Below are positions 23,393 through 34,394 of a DNA stretch of 64,000 nt, one piece after another. The stretch's first letter is position 1, and each line of letters begins with the position of its first letter. The notes below the pieces were generated by a model. The model saw only the letters and a program-made list of their open reading frames with translations, had not been told where the DNA came from and searched no databases. The position numbers and the translations under genes are program-made. The stretch comes from Artemisia argyi (taxonomy: Eukaryota; Streptophyta; Magnoliopsida; Asterales; Asteraceae), in NCBI GenBank assembly GCA_030686995.1, contig CM060691.1:66645607-66709606 (forward strand), written 5' to 3'.

Positions 23393-24631
23393 ATGGAAGG
23401 TGGAAATATCTTTGAACCCATCAACCCACCACAACAAAACCACCCACGAAACCAACAACTAGCAAACCAACCTCCTAGACCCCGAACTTTAGGAGAGTAT
23501 TCCCGTCCTAGCCACCAAGGCTGTTGAAACACCATTGAGCTCACTCAAGGAGCCAATGTGTCCCACTTGCGATTTGACACCATCCGGTTGGTGCAAAGCG
23601 GATGTGCATTCCATGGAATTCGTTCCGAAGATCCTAATCAACGTCTCAAGGATTTCCTAAAAATCGTAGATTCCATAGACCTTGATGTTGCACCTAGAGA
23701 GACGACCCGATTACGTCTATTCCAATTCTCTCTACGTGACCAAGCTAGTCAATGGCTTGAACATTTACCCGCGGGATCCATCACCTCTTGGGATGATCTC
23801 ACTTCTCGTTTCCTTGCTCCATTTTTCCGATCGGGGATAACTACGAAGCTTAGAAATGATATCTTGATGTTCCAACAACGTCAAGGTGAAACTCTCTATG
23901 GAGCATGGACTCGTTTCAAGGACTTACTCTAAAACGTCCCTCATCATGGCATAGATCTTTGGCTCCAAGTCCAAATCTTCTATGACCTTATCAATCTCTC
24001 CACAAGGTGAACCATTGACCAATCAGCCGGTGGCAAGCTATGTGATCTTAGTGCGGAAGAATCATGGGAACTCATAGAAGATCTTGCTCTCTATGACAAC
24101 GAAAGTTCGAATGATCCCCGTGATTTGAACAAAACAGTCAAGGAAATATCTTTGCCTACGAACAATTCCAGCACTCCCGACCGTAGGATACTGGAACTTG
24201 AGGACCAAGTCAAGTTTCTCATGAAATCCTACGAAGCTCCTAAGCCTTCAAGCCAAGTAAACATAGTCACTTCTTCATGCAAATTGTGTAATGGTCCTCA
24301 TGAAACTCATAATTGCATGGAACTTCCAAAACATGCTTTTAAGGAATTCACATCGTCACGTACTGATAAAGCGGAGGATAGAGCGCTTGCCACTAATCGA
24401 GGTCCTCGAAACTTTGGCGAGGCCTATGAAGCATGGAAGGGTAAGCCAAATTTCAGAGGATACCAAACTCGGAGCGTATCCTTCAATGATTCTCCTCCAC
24501 TCGCATGGTCCGAGCATTTTCCACCACAGAACACTCCTAAGCAAAGCTACGAAGATGCCTTACGAAACACTCCTAATAATTACAACTTTCCATGCTCGAG
24601 ACCCGATTTAGACAACAGCAATTCGATATGA
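23393..24631 (+). pseudogene. B gag (decayed)
   Basis: Starts MEGGNIFEPINPPQQN, as in A. The Retrotrans_gag-type core is recognisable (DTIRLVQSGCAFHG, LKDFLKIVDSIDLDV, LRDQASQWLE, NDILMFQQRQGETLY, ending with the zinc-knuckle-like CKLCNGPHETHNC). Three in-frame stops: TGA at 23525 and 24008 (CGA in intact relatives) and TAA at 23930 (CAA in relatives). All are C-to-T changes. The frame then shifts near 24590 relative to the downstream gene, which in C is in the same frame. It would have formed the particle and bound RNA; it is now non-functional. Confidence 0.9.
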
Positions 24632-25346
24632 ATAACAAGATTAGTAATATGTTAACCGCTATTAAAGAGCGCGCTGTTAGTAAATCGATTCAGGTTGAAG
24701 ATGTCAAATCTATCACCATCATGAATCAGCCAACCTCCCCTATGAAAATAAAAATCCCTAGTAAACTCTTTAAACATCTGTCACCAAAGGTGAAGGAAGT
24801 TACGGACCATGTTAACCCCTCAGGACCAATCCACTTTGTTAATACCATCACCACAATACTTGCTCCTACACCCGACCAGAGCTAATAACCAACTGGGAAT
24901 GAGGGTCATGGAGTTGAGGGTGAGACCCCAGAGAAAGACCACGAAGTGGCCAAGAGCCTTACCGACTTATTCGAGGACTCCATCACACAAGAGTCAGGCG
25001 AATGGGATGAGTCGAAAGAGAAATCAAAAGGGCACACGGAAAATCCAGTGATCTTAGGTGAATCAATTATAGAGAAACTCGAGGAAAACGTGGTAGATAA
25101 TACTATAGGGTGTAGTGATAGGATTAAGGAAAGCGATTCTGAAGTTTTTAAGATTTCTTGCACCACTAGGAAGAAGCTCATAACCGATACTTACATAGAT
25201 CCTAACCTCCCTATAAACGTAATCCCCTTCTCCCTTTACAACGAAGCCTTCCCTGAACAAATCACGTATAAAGGACTTGGTAACTCCAGGATAATGAAAA
25301 GGTTATCAATTACGATTGGAGGATTCATCTATAACATTGATCTAAC
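24592..25346 (+). pseudogene. B protease-like gene, left part
   Basis: Begins around MLETRFRQQQFDMNNK, where C is continuous with gag. An acidic/polar linker follows with a stop at 24883-24885. Then comes the first retropepsin-like domain (FKISCTTRKKLITDTYIDPNLPINVIPFSLY). The usual D-S/T-G triad is replaced by D-P-N. Interrupted at 25346 by C; the frame resumes exactly at 33524. Confidence 0.82.
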
Positions 25347-26751
25347 TGATACGTGGGAATCGCACCAGGCTTTACCTCTCAAGGGATCTTGAGAAGCTTA
25401 CAACCCCCACCAGGCAGTGTACCTGATCGTTGTAGTATAGTATAGTGACAAGTACCGGGGGATTGATCGTTCAGCTAGGAATAGTGTCGCTAGGATTAGA
25501 AAACCTAAATACTAGTTCTAAAGGTGAGAGATGATTCTTTTTGTATTTTTATATTTTTTAGAAAGCAAGTAAAAATCTCGGGTTTGAAGGATTTGGGCGG
25601 AATTAGTTGCTAGTCAACTAACCCAATACTAAAGATGCAATCAAAATAAAATACTAGAAATGAAAATAAACTAAATTATACTAAGGTTGTGAGCAATAAG
25701 TGGAGAAAATGTGTTTACTTAGATTTCACTACTCCCTAGACATCTTTTACACGTTAATTACTTGTTATAGTTGCATGGATGACGGATTGTATTCCTTAAT
25801 ACCATTCATGTGGTAGCGCACTTAACTCCCCAATTCTATGAGCTCTTATCTCCTCATATGCCATGCCCAGCACAACCATAGGGATTATAAACAGTGGCTC
25901 ATGCATTAAATACAACCAATAAAGACCTATTGCACATCGGTTCATGTTTCCTAAGACGTTCAAGCATGTTACCATTTGGAGATCTGCCAGTTTTCTTAAA
26001 CCTAACATTAAATTCATTCATCCAAAAACAACTATAAACAAGTAATCAACACATAATTAACATCTAGGTTTCATTAGATCCAAGCAAACACAAGATAGAT
26101 CTAGCCTAGCATGATGGAATTAAGACGAGAACAAGAGACAGACAACCAACACATAGACATATTGATTGAATTAAAAGAATACTTATCTCAATTACACATG
26201 AAAGGTATTAAGGGCTTAAAACCCTTGAAAAACCTGTAAAATTCGCACAAAGTTCGTACTTAGGGTTTCTCCAAAATTTCTTTTTTCTTAATGTGAAAAT
26301 TAGAAACCTATATATAGGAAATAGGGTCTGACGGCGTCAAGACAAAGCTTGTGACGTCGTCACCTCGCCGCCAAAACTCTTCTCGAACTGCCTTGATCTA
26401 CTTCTGACGCCGTTATGTATTGTGCATTTCCAGGCCGTCATGCATTTTACTCTTGACACCCTACTTCGTGACGCCATCAAATCTGTACTGGGTTGTCATG
26501 GAAATTACTCTTGACGCCGTCAGGAATTCCTTCTTGATGCCGTCACCTACTGTTCCTAGCAAGGAAAATTAAGACTTTGGCGTTTTCTTCACTTTTATGC
26601 TCCAAAAACGTCCGAATTGCTTCCTTTTCCAGATTTCACTCCCAAAGTATCTAAAATCACAAAAGGAACGATTTAGGGCAATATTTGATCAAATAAATTC
26701 AATTCCGGGCTTAAATGACCCCCTAAACGTGGTTCATTTTTCGCCTCATCA
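25347..26751 (-). repeat. C 3' LTR
   Basis: 1405 bp. Read on the minus strand it starts TGATGAGGCG at 26751 and ends CACGTATCA at 25347. It keeps about 63 bp near 26400-26465 that the partner LTR lacks. Confidence 0.9.
26329..26545 (-). promoter_or_regulatory. TGACG-palindrome array and TATA box, C 3' LTR
   Basis: Minus-strand order: TGACGGCATCA (26545-26535), TGACGGCGTCA (26522-26512, 23 bp on), further sites, then TGACGCCGTCA (26339-26329). TATATATAG follows 12 bp later (26308-26316). Confidence 0.6.
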
Positions 26752-29251
26752 TATACCCTTACACTTGAGATTTGCTTGTCCTCAAGCAAATGCGCTTTTA
26801 TTCTACTCAAAATACAAGTTAGGGGTCATTTAACACTAATATAAAAGTAATTACAACAAATAATCATTCCACTAAAGACCAATAGACAAGCACGGAGGTC
26901 ATACACAAGCACCTCACAAATAGTGTTTAGATACTCACATCTCTCGGGTGTAATAAAGTGTAAATTACAATATGGAAACGGAAGATATCTCTCACTACCT
27001 GTCATAGCAAAATAGATTACCATAGGCTTGGGAAAGGATCAAACCTCCACCACATGGCGTAAGCACCTAGGATAAACTATCAAAGACGTCTTTTAAAGGG
27101 TTGTAACGTTAGGTGTAGGGAAATGAAATACACGGTTTTGATGGATAAAGGAAGTTTTTACTGGTGGCGAGTTAACAATCTTGGTTAATTACATGTACAA
27201 TATGGCATTACTAAGCCAAGACTAGACTCGACGTAAGCTAATAAATGAAAAATAACAAAAACATAAAATGAACATAGAATGAAACGGGATGGTAGTCCGT
27301 ATGTTTTTTCTCTTTTTCTTTTTCTATTTTTTTTTCTTTTTTCTTGATTTTTCGATTTTTTTTTATTTTTTTTATTTTTTATTTTTTTTTTGCATACACT
27401 CTTACCCTACCATCCAAAATAATACATCATAGGAAATGAACGTTCCCCTTACACTTGAATTTTTACATACTTTACAATGAACTATTCTAATGACTCGAAT
27501 TAAGAAAATCAAAACACTTGGAGCACTTTTAAGATTAACGCACATATGGGGTAATAAATGATGTTCTTCCCCATTACTCCATTACTCCATAAAATAAGTA
27601 CTTTCCCATGAGTCCCAATCGTCCCAAAACAATATGTACAAGGATATAACTCGACTTAGCAACCATGTAATCAATTAGATAGTTAACTTAGGGTTTAACA
27701 AATAACAATAATGCACTAAAAATGAGCGCATACACCGAAGGCTAAGGCGATTTGGTTGTACATTTAAGTGGGGTGTAACAAATTCTTCCTTTAAGTAAAA
27801 TGCTTAAAGTTAGAAACGAAAAGGTAGGCTCGGAGGGGTGTACTAGGGGTTTCGTGTACTAAAAATGAGTACAACGCTAAGGGTGTGGGAAAAATTAGTT
27901 GACTTAACTAGCCAAGTAATATGACTTAATTGGTCAAGTAATCATGATACGGGTTTAACACAAGGGTGATCCTAATGCCTCTTATCATGTGGTAAATCCT
28001 ACCACACGAATGTAGTCTCACTAGCGGTCTCGGGATGCATCACTAACGCAAGTTCTAGAATCTAAATGCTACCGGTACACTCATAAGCACTAATAGTAAA
28101 TGCTTTTCCTATCAAATCTAAAGGCGAACCTCACATATTTGGGTGGAAAATTTTTCTGAATATACGGTTATGTGCTAGTCATACAATCTCCTTTCCATGA
28201 GACGTTTGCTATGGCTAAAGTTTCATTCCTAAATATTGTAAAAAATTTTAAATTTGGCGCTAAAATTGCACTAACAAGTATTTCTCAAAGTTTTATTACA
28301 CATCTACCATTAAACAAAACAAGCTCAAGCGAAAGTGCATATGTAAGGTATCATCTTTTTACCCTCCCCTTACACTTAATATGAACATTGTCCCCAATGT
28401 TCAAGTAAAGAATGTAAAAGTTAAAAAGTAAAAAGAATGAAATCAAATACTCCCCTGATTCGCTCGGTATGGATAATTAGGTGGCCAGGTTAAATCTTCC
28501 TCCAAGAAAATGAACAATCAAAGCTTCCCTTCCAGAAAAATAAATCATCTTCTTGTCATACATAACCTGTAAATCCTGAGAAAATAGACAAAACAACCTC
28601 GCGTAAAATCGGCGGCATCCTATATAAGTTACTAAATCCTAGAAAACAAGATAAGATATAATGCTTGTGGAATGAAGTTTGCAGATTTCCTGGAGATTAT
28701 AAAACTTAATAATTCACAAAAACCATAAGACTCCGTTAGAAAAACAAAACTGGTAAAATTTCCAGATTTTTACACGTGACGCCGTCAAGAGTTAACTCGT
28801 GACGCCGTCAGAAGTGACCTGCAGAAATTCTTATGTTAAGTTTCCAGAAAATTTCTGGAAAAACTTGGTCCTACTTCCTGGAAAATCCTGCAAAATTTCA
28901 TTATGACTCAATACAAGCATTTGACTCTAACAAATACGCATACACATGTTCATTTAATATTGTGGAGAATCATGATCGGTTTGTTTCTTAAAAACATATT
29001 TGGGGTTTCCCCTTATACTTATCTTTTGCAAAAATACTTCTAGGTGGAGTTAAGACTAGGCCAAAACAACAAAGTAAAGTATTTCCACTATTTAGTTTAG
29101 AAACATGATCTACCAATAATAAAAATAAAGCATGCATACGGAAGCAAATAACAAACAAACAAAAATAAAATCACACAAAGCATGGGTTGCCTCCCAAGAA
29201 GCGCTTTTCTTTATTTACGAGTCTTGTAGCTAGACTCAAGGTCATGGGTTA
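26752..29251 (-). other. C long 3' non-coding region
   Basis: About 2.5 kb between the protease-like stop and the 3' LTR, with no gene. It contains the GCGCTTCTTGGGAGGCAACC block (29183-29204), a 23-bp-spaced TGACG pair (28777-28810), the GGGA-loop hairpin (28382-28403), a poly(T) tract near 27303-27392 and polypurine-like motifs before the LTR. Homologous to the same regions of A, B and F. Confidence 0.8.
28382..28403 (-). other. GGGA-loop hairpin, C
   Basis: Minus strand TGAACATTG-GGGA-CAATGTTCA: 9-bp perfect stem, 4-nt GNRA-type loop. Identical in B, A and F. Confidence 0.75.
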
Positions 29252-32005
29252 CTACGTGACCTCATCATCGGTTCCACTCTCTAGGTCGTCTTCTAAACTA
29301 GTATCGCTTTCATAGTGTAAGTACTTCGGGTCTTCGAACTCGAAGATATCTTTTCGATACTTAGAACCAAGCTTACTAACATCCTTAAAGAATCCACATG
29401 ATAAATCAGAAGTGTTCTTACACCCTCTCCGAACATCTTCATCGCACAAAATAAGTTGGGAACTTATCTTATCAAGCCCGTCACAATCGATCTCCTTAAG
29501 GTCTCTTCTCTTGTATGGCGTTTGGTATGAAACCCTCCTAATTCCATCAGCGAAGGTCATAATTCTGTTCCAGTCATCAATTATTAGATTAGTGATCTCG
29601 CAAAATGGCGCCCCAAAAACAATTTGTGATAATCTAAGGTCGACATAGTCTTCGATGTTGTCCACGATCGTAAATTCCATAGTAAATGCTATATTTCCTA
29701 CAAACACCTGGATTTCATGATCCTTACCAACCACTTTCTCTCCCTTGTAAATCATTCCCCATCTGCAGATATTGTTATAATGGAATAGTGACATAAAATT
29801 CTTCGGCAGGAATGCGTTAATGTAGATGTTATCGAAGTACTTATGACCGATCATGCAGGGGATTTTGAGATTATTCGGATTACGCCGTCTTATCTTCCCC
29901 GACTCTCCATCCTTCGACCCATATATATTCCCCTCAAGGGAAGGACGATACTCGTACACCTCATTACCCCTACGAAAAATTACCTTCTTAACACCATTGG
30001 TGAATAATGCACTACCATATTTCTCATCAAGGATCACTCCCGATTCATTGATAAATGGTTTCCCAAGAACAAGGTTGGTTAACGTTAGATTGGTGAGAGG
30101 ATCCACGTCATCGACCACGGTGAGGTCAGTATTGTAAACAAGCTCTCCAATCCTGATTGATAAATTTTTCATTACCCTTTCGTATGCAATGTGTTTTGGG
30201 AAGGCCTCATGGTATAAGGAAAGGGGGATTATGTTGACTGGGAAGCTAGGATCTATATGACTATCGGTTAGGAGCTTTTCCTTAATGGTGCAGGAGATCT
30301 TGAAAACTTTAGGGTTACTTTCTTTAGTCCTATTGCTACTCCCACTAGTAACTTCCTTCATTTTTCTCTCGGGTTCTTCTATAATAGATTTGCCCAAAAT
30401 GGTTGGATTTCTCTCATGCTCTTCCGATCTCTCTTTCCCTTCATCCGATTTGCCAGATTCTCGCGCGGTGTACTGCTCGGATGAGTCGGTAAGTTTTCTG
30501 GCCAAATCGTGGTCTACCCTTAAGGTCTCATCTTTAGCTGTATGACCAGGTTTGTTAGTTTGTTGTTGGGTTGGGTTGGGTGTAGAAGCAGATATCGTGG
30601 TGATGGTGTTTACGAAATGGATTGGTCCTAGGGGGTTGACAGGTTCTTTTCCTTTAGGGGATTGATGTTTGAATAACTTGCTAGGACTTTTTATTTTCAC
30701 AGGGGAGGTTGGTGGACTCATGACGGTAACAGACTTAACCTCATCAACGTGAAAGGGTTTATTAACAACATGCTCTTTGATAGCAGTTAACAGATTACAA
30801 ATCTTGCTGTTCATATTAGCCTGCTATTGTCTAAATTTAGCCTCGAGCGTAGAAAGCTGTAATTCTTGAGGTAGAATGAATTTTTTTAGAGCATCTTCAC
30901 AACTTTGCCTAGGAATGCCTTGTGATGGAAAATGCTCGGACAAAGTGAGTGGTGAGGAGTCATTGAAAGATACGCTCCGCGTTTGGTACCTTCTGAAATT
31001 AGGTTTATCCTTCCATGCTTCATAGGCCTCGTCAGAAGTTCGAGGACCTTGACCCACGTGTGACGACATGAATTCGCTATAAGCCCGTTTTGGAAGCTCC
31101 ATGCAGTTATGAGTCTCGTGAGGGCCATTACATAATTTGCATGTAGAAGCGATTCTGCTTACCTGGCTTGAGGATTTTTGAGCTTCGTAAGGTTTCATGA
31201 GAGACTTGACTCGACCTTCAAGTTCCATGATCCTACGGTCGAGAGTGCTAGAATTGTTCGAAGGCAAAGATATTGCCTTGACCGTTTTGTTCAAATCACG
31301 GGGATCATTCCAACTTTTGTTGTCATAAAGAGCAAGATCTTCTATCAGTTCCCATGATTGTTCTGCACTTAGATCACGTAGCTTACCACCGGCCGATTGG
31401 TCAATGGCTCACCTCGTGGAGAGATCGATATGGTCATAAAAAATTTGGACTTGGAGCCAAAGGTCTATGCCATGATGAGGGACTTTTTGGAGTAAGTCCT
31501 TGAAACGAGTCCATGATTCATAAAGAGATTCATTTTGACGTTGTTGGAACATCAAGATGTCATTTCTAAGCTTAGTAGTTCTCCCCGGTGGGAAAAATTG
31601 AGCAAGGAAACGAGTGGTGAGATCATCCCATGTGGTGATGGATCCCGCGGGTAAACACTCAAGCCATTGACTAGCTTGATCCCGTAGAAAGAATTGGAAT
31701 AGGCGTAATCGGGTTGTCTCTCTAGTTGCAACATCTAGGTCTATGGAATCTACGATTTTGAGGAAGTCCTTAAGATGTTGGTTTGGATCTTCGGAACGAA
31801 GTCCATGGAATGCACATCCGCTTTGCACCAACCGGATGGTGTCGGATCGCAAGGGGGTCACATTGGCTCCGATGAGCTCAATGGTGTTTCAGTAGCCTTG
31901 GTGGCTAGGTCGGGAATACTCTCCTAAGGTTTAGGGCCTAAGAGGTTCTAGTGGTGGGTTTTGTTGTGGTGGGATGACGGGTTCAAAGATGTTCCCATTG
32001 TCCAT
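29252..32005 (-). pseudogene. C gag plus tandem protease-like gene, one frame with stops
   Basis: From the ATG at 32005 to the stop at 29252 everything is in one frame (about 917 codons), broken only by stop codons. These include a TAA and a TGA near the N-terminus, a TGA at about 31406 and TAG at 30824 (CAG in B). Order: gag core (~50-240), zinc-knuckle-like CKLCNGPHETHNC, Ser/Lys/Glu-rich linker, first retropepsin-like domain (~570-680, HIDPSFPVNIIPLSLY), second (~710-830, IPCMIGHKYFDNIYINAF), acidic tail ending DDLESGTDDEVT. Neither protease-like domain has D-S/T-G, so proteolysis is doubtful. The last 520 codons are open. The region might have acted as a structural domain; this is inference. 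Confidence 0.86.
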
Positions 32006-32151
32006 GATGTCGGGTGGTGAAGAGTTACGAACAAACACACAAAGAAATAAGATAGACTAAAGAAGACCTAAAAATAAAAATAAAATCTTACTAGAAAGGA
32101 ATCTAGTAAGTACACCTAATAAAAAGAAATTCTAACCTAGACAATAACTAT

Positions 32152-32170
32152 TCCCCGGGCTGCGGCGCCA
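32152..32170 (-). other. C primer binding site
   Basis: Minus strand TGGCGCCGCAGCCCGGGGA, identical to B and A. Confidence 0.75.
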
Positions 32171-32176
32171 AAAACT

Positions 32177-33518
32177 TGATGAGTGGGAATCGCACCAGGC
32201 TTTACCTCTCAAGGGATCTTGAGAAGCTTACAACCCCCACCAGGCAGTGTACCTGATCGTTGTAGTATAGTATAGTGACAAGTACCGGGGGATTGATCGT
32301 TCAGCTAGGAATAGTGTCGCTAGGATTAGAAAACCTAAATACTAGTTCTAAAGGTGAGAGATGATTCTTTTTGTATTTTTATATTTTTTAGAAAGCAAGT
32401 AAAAATCTCGGGTTTGAAGGATTTGGGCGGAATTAGTTGCTAGTCAACTAACCCAATACTAAAGATGCAATCAAAATAAAATACTAGAAATGAAAATAAA
32501 CTAAATTATACTAAGGTTGTGAGCAATAAGTGGAGAAAATGTGTTTACTTAGATTTCACTACTCCCTAGACATCTTTTACACATTAATTACTTGTTATAG
32601 TTGCATAGATGACGGATTGTATTCCTTAATACCATTCATGGGGTAGCGCACTTAACTCCCCAATTCTATGAGCTCTTATCTCCTCCTATGCCATGCCCAG
32701 CACAACCATAGGGATTATAAACAATGGCTCATGCATTAAATACGACCAATAAAGACCTAGTGCACATTGGTTCATGTTTCCTAAGACGTTCAAGCATGTT
32801 ACCATTTGGAGATCTGCCAGTTTTCTTAAGCCTAACATTAAATTCATTCATCCAAAAACAACTATAAACAAGTAATCAACACATAATTAACATCTAGGTT
32901 TCATTAGATCCAAGCAAACACAAGATAGATCTAGCCTAGCATGATGGAATTAAGACAAGAACAAGAGATAGACAACCAACACATAGACATATTGATTGAA
33001 TTAAAAGAATACTTATCTCAATTACACATGAAAGGTATCAAGGGCTTAGAACCTTTGAAAAACCTGTAAAATTCGCACCTAGTTCGTACTTAGGGTTTCT
33101 CCAGAACATCTCTTTTCTTAATGTGAAAATTAGAAAACTATATATAGGAAATAGGGTCTGACGGCGTCAAGACAAAGCTTGTGACTCCGTCACCTCACCG
33201 CCAAAACTCTTCTCGGACTGCCTTGATCTATTTCGTGACGCCGTCAAATCTGTACTGGGTCGTCATGGAAATTACTCTTGATGCCGTCAGGAATTCCTTC
33301 TTGACGCCATCACCTACTGTTCCCAGCAAGGAAAATTAAGACTTTGGCGTTTTCTTCACTTTTATGCTCCAAAAATGTCCGAATTGCTTCCTTTTCCAGA
33401 TTTCACTCCCAAAGTACCTAAAATCACAAAAGGAATGATTTAGGGCAATATTTGATCAAATAAATTCAATTCCGGGCTTAAATGACCCCCTAAAAGTGGT
33501 TCATTTTTCGCCTCATCT
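32177..33518 (-). repeat. C 5' LTR
   Basis: 1342 bp. It lacks about 63 bp of the TGACG array present in the 3' LTR: after GATCTA the sequence jumps to TTCGTGACG. The terminal base at 33518 is T rather than A on the plus strand. Confidence 0.88.
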
Positions 33519-33523
33519 CTAAC

Positions 33524-34394
33524 CGTGATCGATGACATAGACTCGGTCACTAATCCAACATTAACCAGCCTCGTCCTTGGGAAACCATTTGTTAATGAGA
33601 CGGGAGTGATCCTTGATGAGAATAATGGTAGTGCACTATTCACCAATGGTGTCAGGAAAGTGATTTTCCGAAAGGGTAATGAGGAAGTATATGAGTACCA
33701 TCTGTCACTAGATTGTAATGTGTATGGATCACAGGATGAAAGATCAGAAATGATAAAGCAGCGTGATCCGAATAACCTCAAAATCCCTTGTATGATTGGT
33801 CACAAGTATTTCGATAATGTCTACATTGACGTGTTCTCACCTAAGAATTTTATGTCCTTGTTCCATTATAACAATATTTGCAGATGGGGGATGATTTATA
33901 AAGGAGAAAATGTTGTTGGTAGAGATCATGAAGTTCAGATATTCATAGGAAATATGACATTCACAATGGATTTTATGATCGTAGCCAACATTGAGGATTA
34001 TATCGATCCAAGGTTATCACAAGTTGTTTTTGGAGCACCCTTTTTTGAAATCGCTAACTTAATGGTTGACGACCGGAATGGAATCATGACTTTCACAAAC
34101 GGAATTTGGAGGGTGTCACACCAAACGCCGTATAAGATGAGAGATTTCGAAGGAATTGATTGCGACGGACTTGATAGGCTAGGGTCTCAACTTGTTTTAT
34201 GTGATGATGATGTTCGGAGAGGATGTAAAAACACCTTTGATTTATCATGTGGGTTCTTTAAGGATGTTAGTAAGCTTGGATCCAATTATCGGGAAGATGT
34301 CTTTGAGTTTGAAGACCCAAAATACCTGGACTATGAAAGCGACCCCGATATAGAAGATGACCTAGAGAATGTGACCGATGACGAGATCATGTAA
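33524..34394 (+). pseudogene. B protease-like gene, right part
   Basis: Continues the frame of 24592-25346 after removal of C and one CTAAC copy. Contains the rest of retropepsin-like domain 1 (VLGKPFVNETGVILDE) and a second, similar domain (LKIPCMIGHKYFDNVYIDVF ... VVFGAPFFEIANLM). Ends in an acidic tail DDLENVTDDEIM. Open to the stop at 34392-34394. The repeated pattern (IPC..G, Y-I-D, V-hydrophobic-G-x-P-F) within one protein suggests an internal duplication. Without canonical catalytic residues I do not call it an active protease. Confidence 0.8.

Larger units (their letters stand above)
25347..33518 (-). mobile_element. C: Athila-like element inserted in B, opposite orientation
   Basis: LTRs at 25347-26751 (3' LTR) and 32177-33518 (5' LTR), both on the minus strand. 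CTAAC flanks both sides (25342-25346, 33519-33523). One terminal base next to the right duplication is T where A is expected. Minus-strand PBS at 32152-32170. It encodes the same gag plus double protease-like layout as B, and no RT or integrase. It lies inside a member of its own group, making a long inverted repeat. The LTRs look closer to each other than those of A or B, consistent with a later insertion. Confidence 0.92.

Noticed and set aside
25796..26017. Short ORFs in LTRs of the Athila-like elements, e.g. near 25796, 22512, 37582 and 52478
   Set aside because: They recur only as LTR copies, on the strand opposite to the element's transcription or without a start context, and have no domain.
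30815..30835. TAG in CAA-TAG-CAG context in the C gag-protease frame, reminiscent of stop-codon readthrough
   Set aside because: B has CAG at the same codon and C has other stops, so it is most simply a decay mutation. The downstream context does not fit the strong readthrough motif.
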